Positions 1 through 7,169 of a DNA stretch of 51,223 nt are shown here, piece by piece; the first letter of the stretch is position 1, and each line of letters opens with the position of its first letter. Source of the DNA: an uncultured Pseudomonadota bacterium (GTDB lineage: Bacteria > Pseudomonadota > Gammaproteobacteria > Burkholderiales > Burkholderiaceae); assembly GCA_946480245.1 (NCBI GenBank), contig CAMLIZ010000007.1, positions 1 through 51,223 of the forward strand. Direction: 5' to 3'. A program made the translations under genes and the position numbers. The notes below the pieces were generated by a model, which saw only the letters and a program-made list of their open reading frames with translations, made no database searches and had not been told where the DNA came from.

Positions 1-1116
1 GCCGCCACGCGTCTCGTGCAGGATCTTGCCCGGCTGTGCGTCCTGCGCGTCGCTCACCTTGTCGGCCTGCGTGGACGCCAGGTACCACAGCACGCCGCGC
101 GCCATGTCCGGCGCGAACCACAGGCATTGCAGCGCGGTGATGATGCCGTCGCGCCCGAACGGCGTGCTGAACCACGGCACGCCGGCATACGGGTAGCGGC
201 CGCGCGGCGTCTCGGTGGCCAGCATGTGCAGGTCGGCCAGCGAGCGGTTGATCCACTCGTTGAACTGCGAGTTGGAGGTGTTGAGCACCGGCTCGGCCTC
301 GCGCGCGGCCTGAAGCTCGGCGCGGCGATGTTCCGCGGCGGCGGCGTACCACGGCGGCTGCGCCGGTGCCTGCACCTTGCTGGCCACAGCGGCCTTCTCC
401 TGCGAGTCCTCGGCCTCGCAGCTCACGGTCCAGCACAGCTCGGCGGCGTCGTGCGGCGCCAGGTCCACGTCGAACGTGGCCTCGCCGGCCTGCAGCGACG
501 CGGGCGGGGTGTCGAACGCGATGCGCGTGCGGCGCAGCCGGTCGTCCAGCCCCTCGTAGCTCAGCAGCACGGTGTTCTTCTCGATGCGCGGCGCACGCAG
601 CGTGCCGTGCCGGTTGCGATGCATGCCGCGCGCCTCGAAGATGTCGGCAAAGTCGGCGCCGAACTGCACGTGCAGCGTCAAGCGCAGCCGCTCCTCGCCG
701 TAGTTGTGAATGCGCAGCCGGTCACACAGCGAGGCGCGCCACAGCACCTGCGTGCGCAGCAGGTGCAGCAGGCCCTGCGGAAGGCAGTCGGCGCCATCGG
801 CCTCCATCGTGGGGTTGGTCAGGTGCACGAAGAGGATGGCGTTGTCGTCCTTCACTGCGGAGCTCAGCAGCATGGGCGGGCGCGGCGCATGGCCGCCCGC
901 GCTCATGCGCAAGCCCAGGCGCGACAGGAAGCGGGTGTCCTGGTGGAACAGGCCGTATTCGGTGGGGCCCTGGTCCTCGGCGTTGCCCATGCGGTCCAGC
1001 ACCACGAAGCTGTCGGCATGCTTGAGCACCCGCGTGCGCAGGTCCAGCCGCGTGGACGGGGAGTTGATGTGGTACTCGTCGTGCTGGTGGTCCTGGGTGT
1101 CGTGGTGCTCATCCAT
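1..1116 (-). CDS. Glycogen debranching-type enzyme (amylo-alpha-1,6-glucosidase family), C-terminus beyond window
   Basis: Open from an ATG at 1116 to the left edge, 372 codons without a stop, so only the N-terminal part is here. The start is preceded by GGGAGG and overlaps the end of the upstream glycosyltransferase by 8 bases, which implies translational coupling. Near the N-terminus it reads DRMGNAEDQGPTEYGLFHQD, then DTRFLSRLGL, the opening of the debranching-enzyme N-terminal domain. Further on come LHVQFGADFADIFEARG and, near residue 315-330, VPWFSTPFGRDGIITA, a signature of the (alpha/alpha)6-barrel catalytic domain. Family members remove alpha-1,6 branches or act on related storage glucans in the cytoplasm. 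With a glycosyltransferase next door, a role in glycogen or trehalose-like polymer turnover is likely; the exact substrate cannot be read from the sequence. Confidence 0.85.
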   Translation of the reverse strand, partial: MDEHHDTQDHQHDEYHINSPSTRLDLRTRVLKHADSFVVLDRMGNAEDQGPTEYGLFHQDTRFLSRLGLRMSAGGHAPRPPMLLSSAVKDDNAILFVHLTNPTMEADGADCLPQGLLHLLRTQVLWRASLCDRLRIHNYGEERLRLTLHVQFGADFADIFEARGMHRNRHGTLRAPRIEKNTVLLSYEGLDDRLRRTRIAFDTPPASLQAGEATFDVDLAPHDAAELCWTVSCEAEDSQEKAAVASKVQAPAQPPWYAAAAEHRRAELQAAREAEPVLNTSNSQFNEWINRSLADLHMLATETPRGRYPYAGVPWFSTPFGRDGIITALQCLWFAPDMARGVLWYLASTQADKVSDAQDAQPGKILHETRGG

Positions 1117-2170
1117 GGGAAACCTCCCTCAAGGGAATGCGGGGGTGGCGCTGCGCGACCGTGTCGTACACCGAGAGGTAGTCGCGCGCCATGCGATCCG
1201 CGGTGAAGCGCTGCTCGAAGCGCTGGCGGCAGCGGCTGCGATCGAGCTTGAGTGCGCGGCCCACGGCCTGCGGTGCTTCGTCCAGCCGCTCGACCATGCA
1301 GCCGGTGACGCCAGGCTCCACGATCTCGGGCACCGAGCCCCGGCGGAAAGCCACCACCGGCGTGCCGCAGGCCAGCGCCTCGATCATCACCAGCCCGAAC
1401 GGCTCGGGCCAGTCGATCGGGAACAGAAGCGCCATTGCGTTGCCGAGGAACTCGTCTTTCTCGTGCTCGCCGATCTCGCCCACGTACTCCACCAGCGGGT
1501 GGCTCATCATGGGCTTGACCACCGCTTCGTAGTAGGCCACGTCGGCAGGATCCACCTTGGCCGCGATGCGGATCGGCAGGTCCATGCGCAGGGCGATCTC
1601 GATCGCGCGGTCGCAGCGCTTCTCTGGGCAGATCCGGCCCAGGAAGGCGAGGTAGCTGCCGGGCCCGGGATGAAAGCGGAACAGCTCGCGCGGCAGGCCA
1701 TGGTGCACCGTGGCCTGCCAGTGCGCCCAGGGCAGCGGCTCACGCTGCGCATCGGAGATGGAAACGAGCGGCATCTCGATGAATTCGCGCATCAGCGGCA
1801 CCAGGTCGGGCAGGTCGAGCCGGCCGTGCAAGGTGGTGACCGTCGGCACGCGATGCCGGCGCGCCAGCGGAAAGTGCATGTGATCGGTGTGGAAATGGAT
1901 CACGTCGAACTCGTCGCGGCGGCGGAACACCTGCTCCATCTGCAGCAGATGCGGCACCTGGTACAGGTGGCTGCGGCCTTCCAGCCGCAGGCCCTGGGGC
2001 CAGGCGGGAACCAGGCGCGCACCGGTGCACGAATCGGCCGTGGCGAACAGCGTCACCTCGTGCCCCTGCCGTACCAGCGCCTCGGTGAGATACGAGACCA
2101 CACGCTCGGTACCGCCGTAGTAGCGGGGCGGAACGCTTTCGAAGAGGGGAGCGACCTGGGCAATGCGCAT
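1109..2170 (-). CDS. Glycosyltransferase family 4 (GT-B fold)
   Basis: 353 residues. The N-terminus MRIAQVAPLFESVPPRYYGG is followed by TERVVSYLTEALVRQGHEV, the acceptor-side Rossmann half of a GT4 enzyme. The C-terminal half carries FLGRICPEKRCDRAIEIA and the E-x7-E donor-binding motif EPFGLVMIEALACGTPVVAF. These enzymes move a sugar from a nucleotide-sugar (GDP-, UDP- or ADP-linked) to an acceptor. The gene overlaps the debranching enzyme by 8 bases and the two probably form one transcript, so it may build or modify the same glucan; acceptor and donor remain unknown. No clear Shine-Dalgarno is visible: the bases directly before the ATG form a small palindrome (GTCTC-GG-GAGAC on the plus strand) that could mask initiation. 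Confidence 0.88.
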   Translation of the reverse strand: MRIAQVAPLFESVPPRYYGGTERVVSYLTEALVRQGHEVTLFATADSCTGARLVPAWPQGLRLEGRSHLYQVPHLLQMEQVFRRRDEFDVIHFHTDHMHFPLARRHRVPTVTTLHGRLDLPDLVPLMREFIEMPLVSISDAQREPLPWAHWQATVHHGLPRELFRFHPGPGSYLAFLGRICPEKRCDRAIEIALRMDLPIRIAAKVDPADVAYYEAVVKPMMSHPLVEYVGEIGEHEKDEFLGNAMALLFPIDWPEPFGLVMIEALACGTPVVAFRRGSVPEIVEPGVTGCMVERLDEAPQAVGRALKLDRSRCRQRFEQRFTADRMARDYLSVYDTVAQRHPRIPLREVSHG

Positions 2171-2174
2171 GGCG

Positions 2175-2220
2175 GTCTCGGGAGACGGGCTTGCATGGCA
2201 TGCAAGCCCCGTACGCGGGG
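2175..2220. repeat. Three stacked inverted repeats upstream of the glycosyltransferase
   Basis: Three adjacent palindromes lie in the 168-base gap between the SYLF gene and the GT4 gene. 2175-2186 is GTCTC-GG-GAGAC. 2187-2209 is a perfect 11-base inverted repeat around one central base (arms GGGCTTGCATG and CATGCAAGCCC). 2207-2220 is CCCCG-TACG-CGGGG. No run of T follows on either strand, so an ordinary intrinsic terminator is not clear. They could end the upstream SYLF transcript, act as an operator, or fold over the GT4 ribosome binding region. Confidence 0.55.
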
Positions 2221-2338
2221 GCCGCCGGCGTTACAGCACTTACGCCATCTTGCTCAACCAGAACGCGATGGGAAAGCCGACCACCGGGTAGCCGGCAGCG
2301 GCTCCGATCAGCAGCGCATGCACCGCCGCCGCTCCCGC

Positions 2339-3559
2339 TCAGGCGCCGAGCACCAACCCGAGCACGTTGCTGCGCGGGTTGTCGACGCGGCCGTTGACGA
2401 TCTCGCGCGGCTGCAGCCCGTCGCGGCCGTAGTAGGCGCGATTGGCGTCCTTGTCGACCATCACGTCGGTCACGCCCACCGACACGCCGGCGTAGGCGCC
2501 CTTGGTTGCGGACCACGCGATCACGTCCTGCACCTTGCCGGCCGAGCCCTGCGCCCGCTTGGACCAGTTGACGATCGTGAGGCCGGCATCGGCATCGAGC
2601 GAGAACTTCTTGCCCGAGGCGAAGTCCTGCACGGCCTTGTCGGTCATCAGCAGGAACGCCACCGGCCCGCCGGCACCGCCGGCCTGCGCGCCGATGCTCA
2701 CGCCGCCCAGGTTGTAGAAGACCGGGTTGCCGAACTTGTTGCCCTGGCGCGTGACCAGCACGCCTTCGCCACCCTGCACGCCCACGCCGAGCGCGCCGCG
2801 CCCGTAGTGCGGCAGGATGAACACGCCCTTGGCCTGCTGCAGCGCATCCTGCATCTTCGGGTCGGCCTTCATGCGCTGCACCACCTGCACCGCGCGGTCG
2901 ATCTCCTGCTGCGCGTCGCGCAGGTCGCCGTCGTCCACCTTCACCGGCGCGCGCGTGCCGCTGGTGCTGGCCTGTGCGGCCTGGCCGTCGTCGCGATCGG
3001 CAGCGGCCACCTTGCGGTCCACGTTCTCGGCCATCGCGAGGTGCGTCTGCAGCTTGCCGAGCACCTTGCTCGCAAAGGCCTTCACATCCGGGTCTTGGCC
3101 TTGATGGGCCTCCTTGCTGAACAGGTCGATCGCCTGGTGGTGGGCCTTCAACCCGAAGCTTTCGGCGTAGCGCTGGTCGAAATCCTTGCCGTCCACCGCC
3201 TTCAGCAGCTCGAGCTTGCTCCTCTGCAACATCGACGGATCCGAGGGCAACTGCACGCCCTTGGCCTGCGCCAGCTTCATCAGCTGGGCATTGGCCTGCG
3301 TGTGATCGTCGACCATGTGCCGCGCAAAGTTCTTCAGCACCGGGTCGGTGGCCTTCTGCAGCGCCATCTGGCTGGCCTGCACCTCGGCCTTGCCGGCCTC
3401 GGCCGCATTCTTCATGAAGTCGCGGTCCTGCTCCGACACGCCGGCGCGGTCGTGCGCATAGGCGCCCTGCTGCGCGGGTGCGCTGGTGCTTTGCGCCTGT
3501 GCACCGAAGACGGCCACCGCGAGCACGGCGGCCGCGGCAAGAGGATGAAGTTTGTTCAT
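2339..3559 (-). CDS. Exported DUF4142-SYLF (Ysc84) fusion protein
   Basis: 406 residues with a Sec signal peptide (MNKLHPLAAAAVLAVAVFGA, then QAQS as the likely cleavage site). AGGAG stands 8 bases before the ATG. Residues about 40-180 match DUF4142: DRDFMKNAAEAGKAEVQASQ, then NFARHMVDDHTQAN, a helical ferritin-like domain common in periplasmic stress proteins. After an Ala/Gln linker, residues about 215-406 match the SYLF/Ysc84 lipid-binding domain: AKGVFILPHYGRGALGVGVQ, GGVSIGAQAGGAGG and the closing GLVLGA. SYLF domains bind acidic phospholipids or actin in eukaryotes; the bacterial role is unknown. The fusion suggests a periplasmic envelope-stress protein. It has its own start signals and seems to be a single-gene unit. 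Confidence 0.85.
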   Translation of the reverse strand: MNKLHPLAAAAVLAVAVFGAQAQSTSAPAQQGAYAHDRAGVSEQDRDFMKNAAEAGKAEVQASQMALQKATDPVLKNFARHMVDDHTQANAQLMKLAQAKGVQLPSDPSMLQRSKLELLKAVDGKDFDQRYAESFGLKAHHQAIDLFSKEAHQGQDPDVKAFASKVLGKLQTHLAMAENVDRKVAAADRDDGQAAQASTSGTRAPVKVDDGDLRDAQQEIDRAVQVVQRMKADPKMQDALQQAKGVFILPHYGRGALGVGVQGGEGVLVTRQGNKFGNPVFYNLGGVSIGAQAGGAGGPVAFLLMTDKAVQDFASGKKFSLDADAGLTIVNWSKRAQGSAGKVQDVIAWSATKGAYAGVSVGVTDVMVDKDANRAYYGRDGLQPREIVNGRVDNPRSNVLGLVLGA

Positions 3560-3599
3560 GTTGGATCTCCTGGTTGATGAGCGGGGAGAAGGCGGGTGG

Positions 3600-3836
3600 C
3601 TAGTGCCGGATCAGCTCGATCCCGGAGCGCGCGACCCGCATCGAGCCGTCGCGCTGCACGTCCACGCGGTCCCCGTCGGCCAGCCGGTACTCGGCCAGGC
3701 CGGTGGGCTCCCAGTGCTCGCGTCCGTCGGCCACGGATTCGTCGCGCACCAGGTGTTCGTAGCCGCAGACCTTGTAGGTCGCGCCGTCCGAACCTTTCGC
3801 CTCGAACGACTCCAAGAGGTGCAGTTTTCGTTCCAT
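3600..3836 (-). CDS. Small conserved-looking protein of unknown function (78 aa)
   Basis: Starts at an ATG 7 bases after a good AAGGAG and follows the ASRT-like gene after only 12 bases, so it is probably the last gene of that operon. The protein is soluble and charged (MERKLHLLESFEAKGSDGAT, ending SGIELIRH). It contains YKVCGYEHLVRDES and reads like a small beta-rich domain. I do not recognise the family. An overlapping frame starting at a GTG at 3844 gives a Trp/Ser/Arg-rich shadow and is not considered real. Its position downstream of a putative transducer protein and a redox enzyme is the only functional hint. Confidence 0.65.
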   Translation of the reverse strand: MERKLHLLESFEAKGSDGATYKVCGYEHLVRDESVADGREHWEPTGLAEYRLADGDRVDVQRDGSMRVARSGIELIRH

Positions 3837-3848
3837 GTCGTCACTCCT

Positions 3849-4235
3849 TCATTGACCGTAGGCGGTCGTCGACAGCAGCGCCAGCGCGCTCTGGCGCGAA
3901 TCCAGCCGGGTGTGCTGCACGACCACCGGCTGGTCCGAGACGAGCACGCTCGAGTACGGCGTGTCGCGCGGCACCGGCTCCGGCTGCTGCAGATCGTTGA
4001 AGCGCAGGTGCAGCGTGCGCCGCGCCGGCACGGTCACGGGGTAAGGCCCGGCCGGTTCGCGGTCGGTGAAGTACAGCGTGAGCTGCACGTGCGCGTCGTG
4101 CGGCCCGGCGTTGAGGATGCAGGCGGCCTCGTGGCTTTCGAGCTCGCGTCCCTGCCCCGTGCTGCGGCCCGGGATGTAGCCCTCGGCGATGGCCCAGAGC
4201 GTGCGCCCGGGCACCGGTGCGTGGCTGCTGCTCAT
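3849..4235 (-). CDS. Anabaena sensory rhodopsin transducer (ASRT)-like protein
   Basis: 128 residues, matching the ASRT family almost end to end: GRTLWAIAEGYIPG near the N-terminus, then SHEAACILNAGPHDAHVQL, FTDREPAGPYPVTVPARRT, LHLRFNDL, and VVVQHTRLDSRQSALALLST at the end. In Anabaena the homologue is a soluble beta-sandwich tetramer that interacts with a microbial rhodopsin, but most bacteria with this family have no rhodopsin, and none is encoded here. The ATG overlaps the stop of the upstream FAD/Fe-S dehydrogenase by 4 bases (ATGA), so the two are translationally coupled. It may bind a small ligand, a sugar or a partner protein for that redox operon; the true function is unknown. Confidence 0.85.
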   Translation of the reverse strand: MSSSHAPVPGRTLWAIAEGYIPGRSTGQGRELESHEAACILNAGPHDAHVQLTLYFTDREPAGPYPVTVPARRTLHLRFNDLQQPEPVPRDTPYSSVLVSDQPVVVQHTRLDSRQSALALLSTTAYGQ

Positions 4236-7153
4236 CGCGTCTCCTCACGGCCGGCCAAGGCCATGCGCATCACTTCGGCCAGGTGATGCACCTGGCGCCC
4301 GGTGGTCTGCACGATCTGCTCGCGGCAGCTGTAGCCGTCGGCGATCACCAGACCCTGCGCGGGCGTGTGGCGCACCGCCGGCAGCAGCACGCGCTCGCCG
4401 CAGCGCAGCGACACGTCCACCTTGTGCGCCTCGAAGCCGAACGAACCCGCCATGCCGCAGCAGCCATCGTCCGGCTCGTGCAGGTCGAGCGCCATGCGCT
4501 GCAGCAGCTCGGTCTCGGCCTCGGTTCGCAACACCGCCTTGTGGTGGCAATGCATGTGCACCAGCGCGGGCCGGTGCAGCGGCTGCAGTGCCAGCTTGGG
4601 CGCGCGCTGCTGCAGGAACTCGCTGAACAGCACGCTCTGGCGTTCCAGCCGCATCGCCTGCTCATGCCGCGGCAACATCATCGGCAGCTCCACCTTGAAC
4701 ACCGACAGGCAGGCCGGCTCCAGCACCACGATAGGCGTGCCTGCGCGCAGTGCCGCATCCAGCGTGTCGAGGATGCGCAGCAGGTAGCGGCGCGCGTGGT
4801 CCAGGTAGCCGAACTCGTACAGCGGCCGCCCGCAGCACAGGTGGGCGCGCGGCACCTGCACCCGGAAGCCCGCGTGCTGCAGCACCTCGCTCGCGGCCTG
4901 CGCCACCTGCGGATGGAAATGGTTGTTGAAGGTGTCGGCCCACAGCAGCACCTCGCCGCGCGTGCCCTCGCCGGCCGCCTCGCGGTGCGCGCGATGGAAC
5001 GCGTCGCGAAACGTCTGCCGCGCAAAGGCCGGCAGGCGGCGCTGCGGCGCAATGCCGATCACGCGCTTGGCCAGGCCGGCAAACGGCTCGTGCTGGCCGA
5101 GGAAGTTGGCCACGCCCGGTGCCACCGCGGCCCAGCGCGACCAGCGATCGATGAAGCCGAACACCTGTGCGCTGATGGGCCGCGCATGCTGCTCGTAGTA
5201 GTGCGACAGGAACTCCGCCTTGTACGAGGCCATGTCCACCTTCACCGGGCACTCGTGGCGACAGGCCTTGCACGACAGGCACAGGTCCAGCGCCTCCTTC
5301 ACGGCCGGCTCCTGCCAGCCCTTCTTGAGCACGCCTTGCTCGCGCTCGCCGTTGAACATCTCGAACAGCAGGTGCGCGCGGCCGCGGGTGGAGTGCATCT
5401 CCTCCTGCGTGGCCATGTAGCTGGGGCACATGGTGCCGCTCTTCTTGCGGCATTCGCCCACACCCACGCAGCGCAGCACCGCGTGGCCCATGTCGCCCCT
5501 GTCGCCGGCGAAGAACATGCGCGTCTCCACCGGCATGGGGCTGTAGCTGGTGCCCAGGCGCAGGTTCTGGTCGGCGCGGAAGGCGTGCACCACCTTGCCG
5601 GGGTTCATGCGGTTGTCCGGGTCCCAGATGGCCTTGAACTCCTCGAACGCGCGCATCAGTTCGGGGCCGAACATGATCGGCAGCAGTTCGGCCTTGGACT
5701 GGCCGTCGCCGTGTTCGCCGGAGATCGAGCCGCCCAGGCTCACCACCAGTTGCGCCGCGTCGCGCAGGAAGCGGCGGAACTTGTCGATGCCCGGCTGGGT
5801 TTCCAGGTCGAAGTCGATGCGGGTGTGGATGCAGCCCTGGCCGAAGTGGCCGTACAGGTCGCAGGCATAGCCGTAGCGGTCGAACAGATCGCGCAAGCCA
5901 CGCAGGTATTCGCCCACGCGGTGCGGCGGCACCGACGAATCCTCCCAGCCTTCCCACGTGACCGGCTTGTCCGGCACGTGCGCGGTGGCGCCGAGGCCGC
6001 TTTCGCGCACCTTCCAGATGTGCCGCTCCTGCGTGGGGTCGTCCACCCGCTTCATCGACGGCGGATGCTCGGCGCGGCGCAGCGTGTCCATCAGCGCCTG
6101 CGCGCGGGCGTCGGCTTGCTCCTTGGTGTCGCCGCCGAACTCCACCAGCAGCCAGCCCTTGCCCTCGGGCAGCAGGCCGGTGTATTCCACATGCAGGTGG
6201 GTGTGCTTCATGTCGTCGATCAGGCGATCGTCGATGCCCTCCAAAGCGATCGGCCCGGCCTGCATCACCTCGGGGATGTGGTCCCCGGCCTCGTACACGC
6301 TCGGGTAGCCCAGCACCAGCAGCGTCGTGCGCTCGGGCTTGGGCAGCAAGCGCAGCCGCGCCTCCAGCACCACCACGCAGGTGGCCTCGCTGCCCACCAG
6401 CGCCTTGGCCACGTCGAAACCGTGCTCGGGCAGCAGCGCGGGCAGGTTGAAGCCCGACACGCGGCGCGGAATGTCGGGGAACTTCTCGCGGATCAGCGGC
6501 GCGTACTGGGCGGCCAGGCGCTGCAGCCGCTCGCCGATCTCGGCGGCGCGGCCGCCCAGGGCCTGCAGGCGCGCGGCGTCGTTGCCGCCGCCCAGCGTGA
6601 GGCGCAGGCCGTCGTAGGTGAGCACGTCAAGCTCGACCACGTTGGCCACCGTCTCGCCGCCCATCACCGAATGCGGGCCGCAGGAGTTGTTGCCGATCAT
6701 GCCGCCCAGCGTGTTGTGGGTGTGCGTGGCCGGATCGGGCGCAAAGGTGAGGCCGTGCTGCGCCGCCTGGTCGCGCAGGTCGTCGAGCACGCAACCGGGC
6801 TGCACCCGGGCCGTGCGCGCGGCCACGTCGATCTCCAGCACGCGGTTCATGTACTTGGAGAAATCCATCACCACGGCCACGTTGCAGCACTGGCCGCACA
6901 GGCTGGTGCCGCCGCCGCGCGACAGCACCGGCGCCTGGTGCGCACGGCAGGCGGCCACGGTGGCGATCACGTCGTCCACGTCGCGCGGGATCACCACACC
7001 GATCGGCACCTGGCGGTAGTTGGAGGCATCGGTGGCATACAGCGCGCGGCTGCCGTCGTCGAAGCGCACTTCGCCCTTCACCTGCGCGCGCAGGTCGCGC
7101 TCGAGCGCCTGCACGTCCAGCCCGACGGGCACATGCGGCGGGTTGCGGGTCAT
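4232..7153 (-). CDS. Fused FAD-linked oxidase / Fe-S oxidoreductase (GlcD-GlcF or D-lactate dehydrogenase type)
   Basis: 973 residues. The N-terminal half is a PCMH-type FAD-binding domain (SRGGGTSLCGQCCNVAVVMD, then GGMIGNNSCGPHSVMGGE) with the FAD-oxidase C-terminal domain (GEHGDGQ, NPGKVVHAF). Two ferredoxin-like cysteine motifs follow, CVGVGECRKKSG near residue 562 and CLSCKACRHECPV near 628. Two CCG domains come last (CCGRPLYEFG near 775, DDGCCGMAGSFGFE near 899). Such fused proteins oxidise D-2-hydroxyacids (D-lactate, glycolate, 2-hydroxyglutarate) and pass electrons to quinone at the membrane. The substrate cannot be fixed from sequence. The TPP enzyme lies just upstream, so a pyruvate/lactate connection is a reasonable inference. 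It overlaps the ASRT-like gene by 4 bases. Confidence 0.88.
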   Translation of the reverse strand: MTRNPPHVPVGLDVQALERDLRAQVKGEVRFDDGSRALYATDASNYRQVPIGVVIPRDVDDVIATVAACRAHQAPVLSRGGGTSLCGQCCNVAVVMDFSKYMNRVLEIDVAARTARVQPGCVLDDLRDQAAQHGLTFAPDPATHTHNTLGGMIGNNSCGPHSVMGGETVANVVELDVLTYDGLRLTLGGGNDAARLQALGGRAAEIGERLQRLAAQYAPLIREKFPDIPRRVSGFNLPALLPEHGFDVAKALVGSEATCVVVLEARLRLLPKPERTTLLVLGYPSVYEAGDHIPEVMQAGPIALEGIDDRLIDDMKHTHLHVEYTGLLPEGKGWLLVEFGGDTKEQADARAQALMDTLRRAEHPPSMKRVDDPTQERHIWKVRESGLGATAHVPDKPVTWEGWEDSSVPPHRVGEYLRGLRDLFDRYGYACDLYGHFGQGCIHTRIDFDLETQPGIDKFRRFLRDAAQLVVSLGGSISGEHGDGQSKAELLPIMFGPELMRAFEEFKAIWDPDNRMNPGKVVHAFRADQNLRLGTSYSPMPVETRMFFAGDRGDMGHAVLRCVGVGECRKKSGTMCPSYMATQEEMHSTRGRAHLLFEMFNGEREQGVLKKGWQEPAVKEALDLCLSCKACRHECPVKVDMASYKAEFLSHYYEQHARPISAQVFGFIDRWSRWAAVAPGVANFLGQHEPFAGLAKRVIGIAPQRRLPAFARQTFRDAFHRAHREAAGEGTRGEVLLWADTFNNHFHPQVAQAASEVLQHAGFRVQVPRAHLCCGRPLYEFGYLDHARRYLLRILDTLDAALRAGTPIVVLEPACLSVFKVELPMMLPRHEQAMRLERQSVLFSEFLQQRAPKLALQPLHRPALVHMHCHHKAVLRTEAETELLQRMALDLHEPDDGCCGMAGSFGFEAHKVDVSLRCGERVLLPAVRHTPAQGLVIADGYSCREQIVQTTGRQVHHLAEVMRMALAGREETR

Positions 7154-7169
7154 CGCGCAACGGCCCTCG

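Noticed and set aside
2240..2323. A 27-codon minus-strand frame (VHALLIGAAAGYPVVGFPIA, then FWLSKMA) after the SYLF gene
   Set aside because: It looks like one membrane helix and might be a real short gene or the tail of a lost one, but it has only a GTG start, no ribosome binding site and no known family.
710..3577. A 955-codon open frame on the plus strand opposite GT4 and the SYLF gene
   Set aside because: It is Arg/His/Ala/Leu-rich with no domain, and lies antisense to two clear genes. High GC removes stops and gives such frames.
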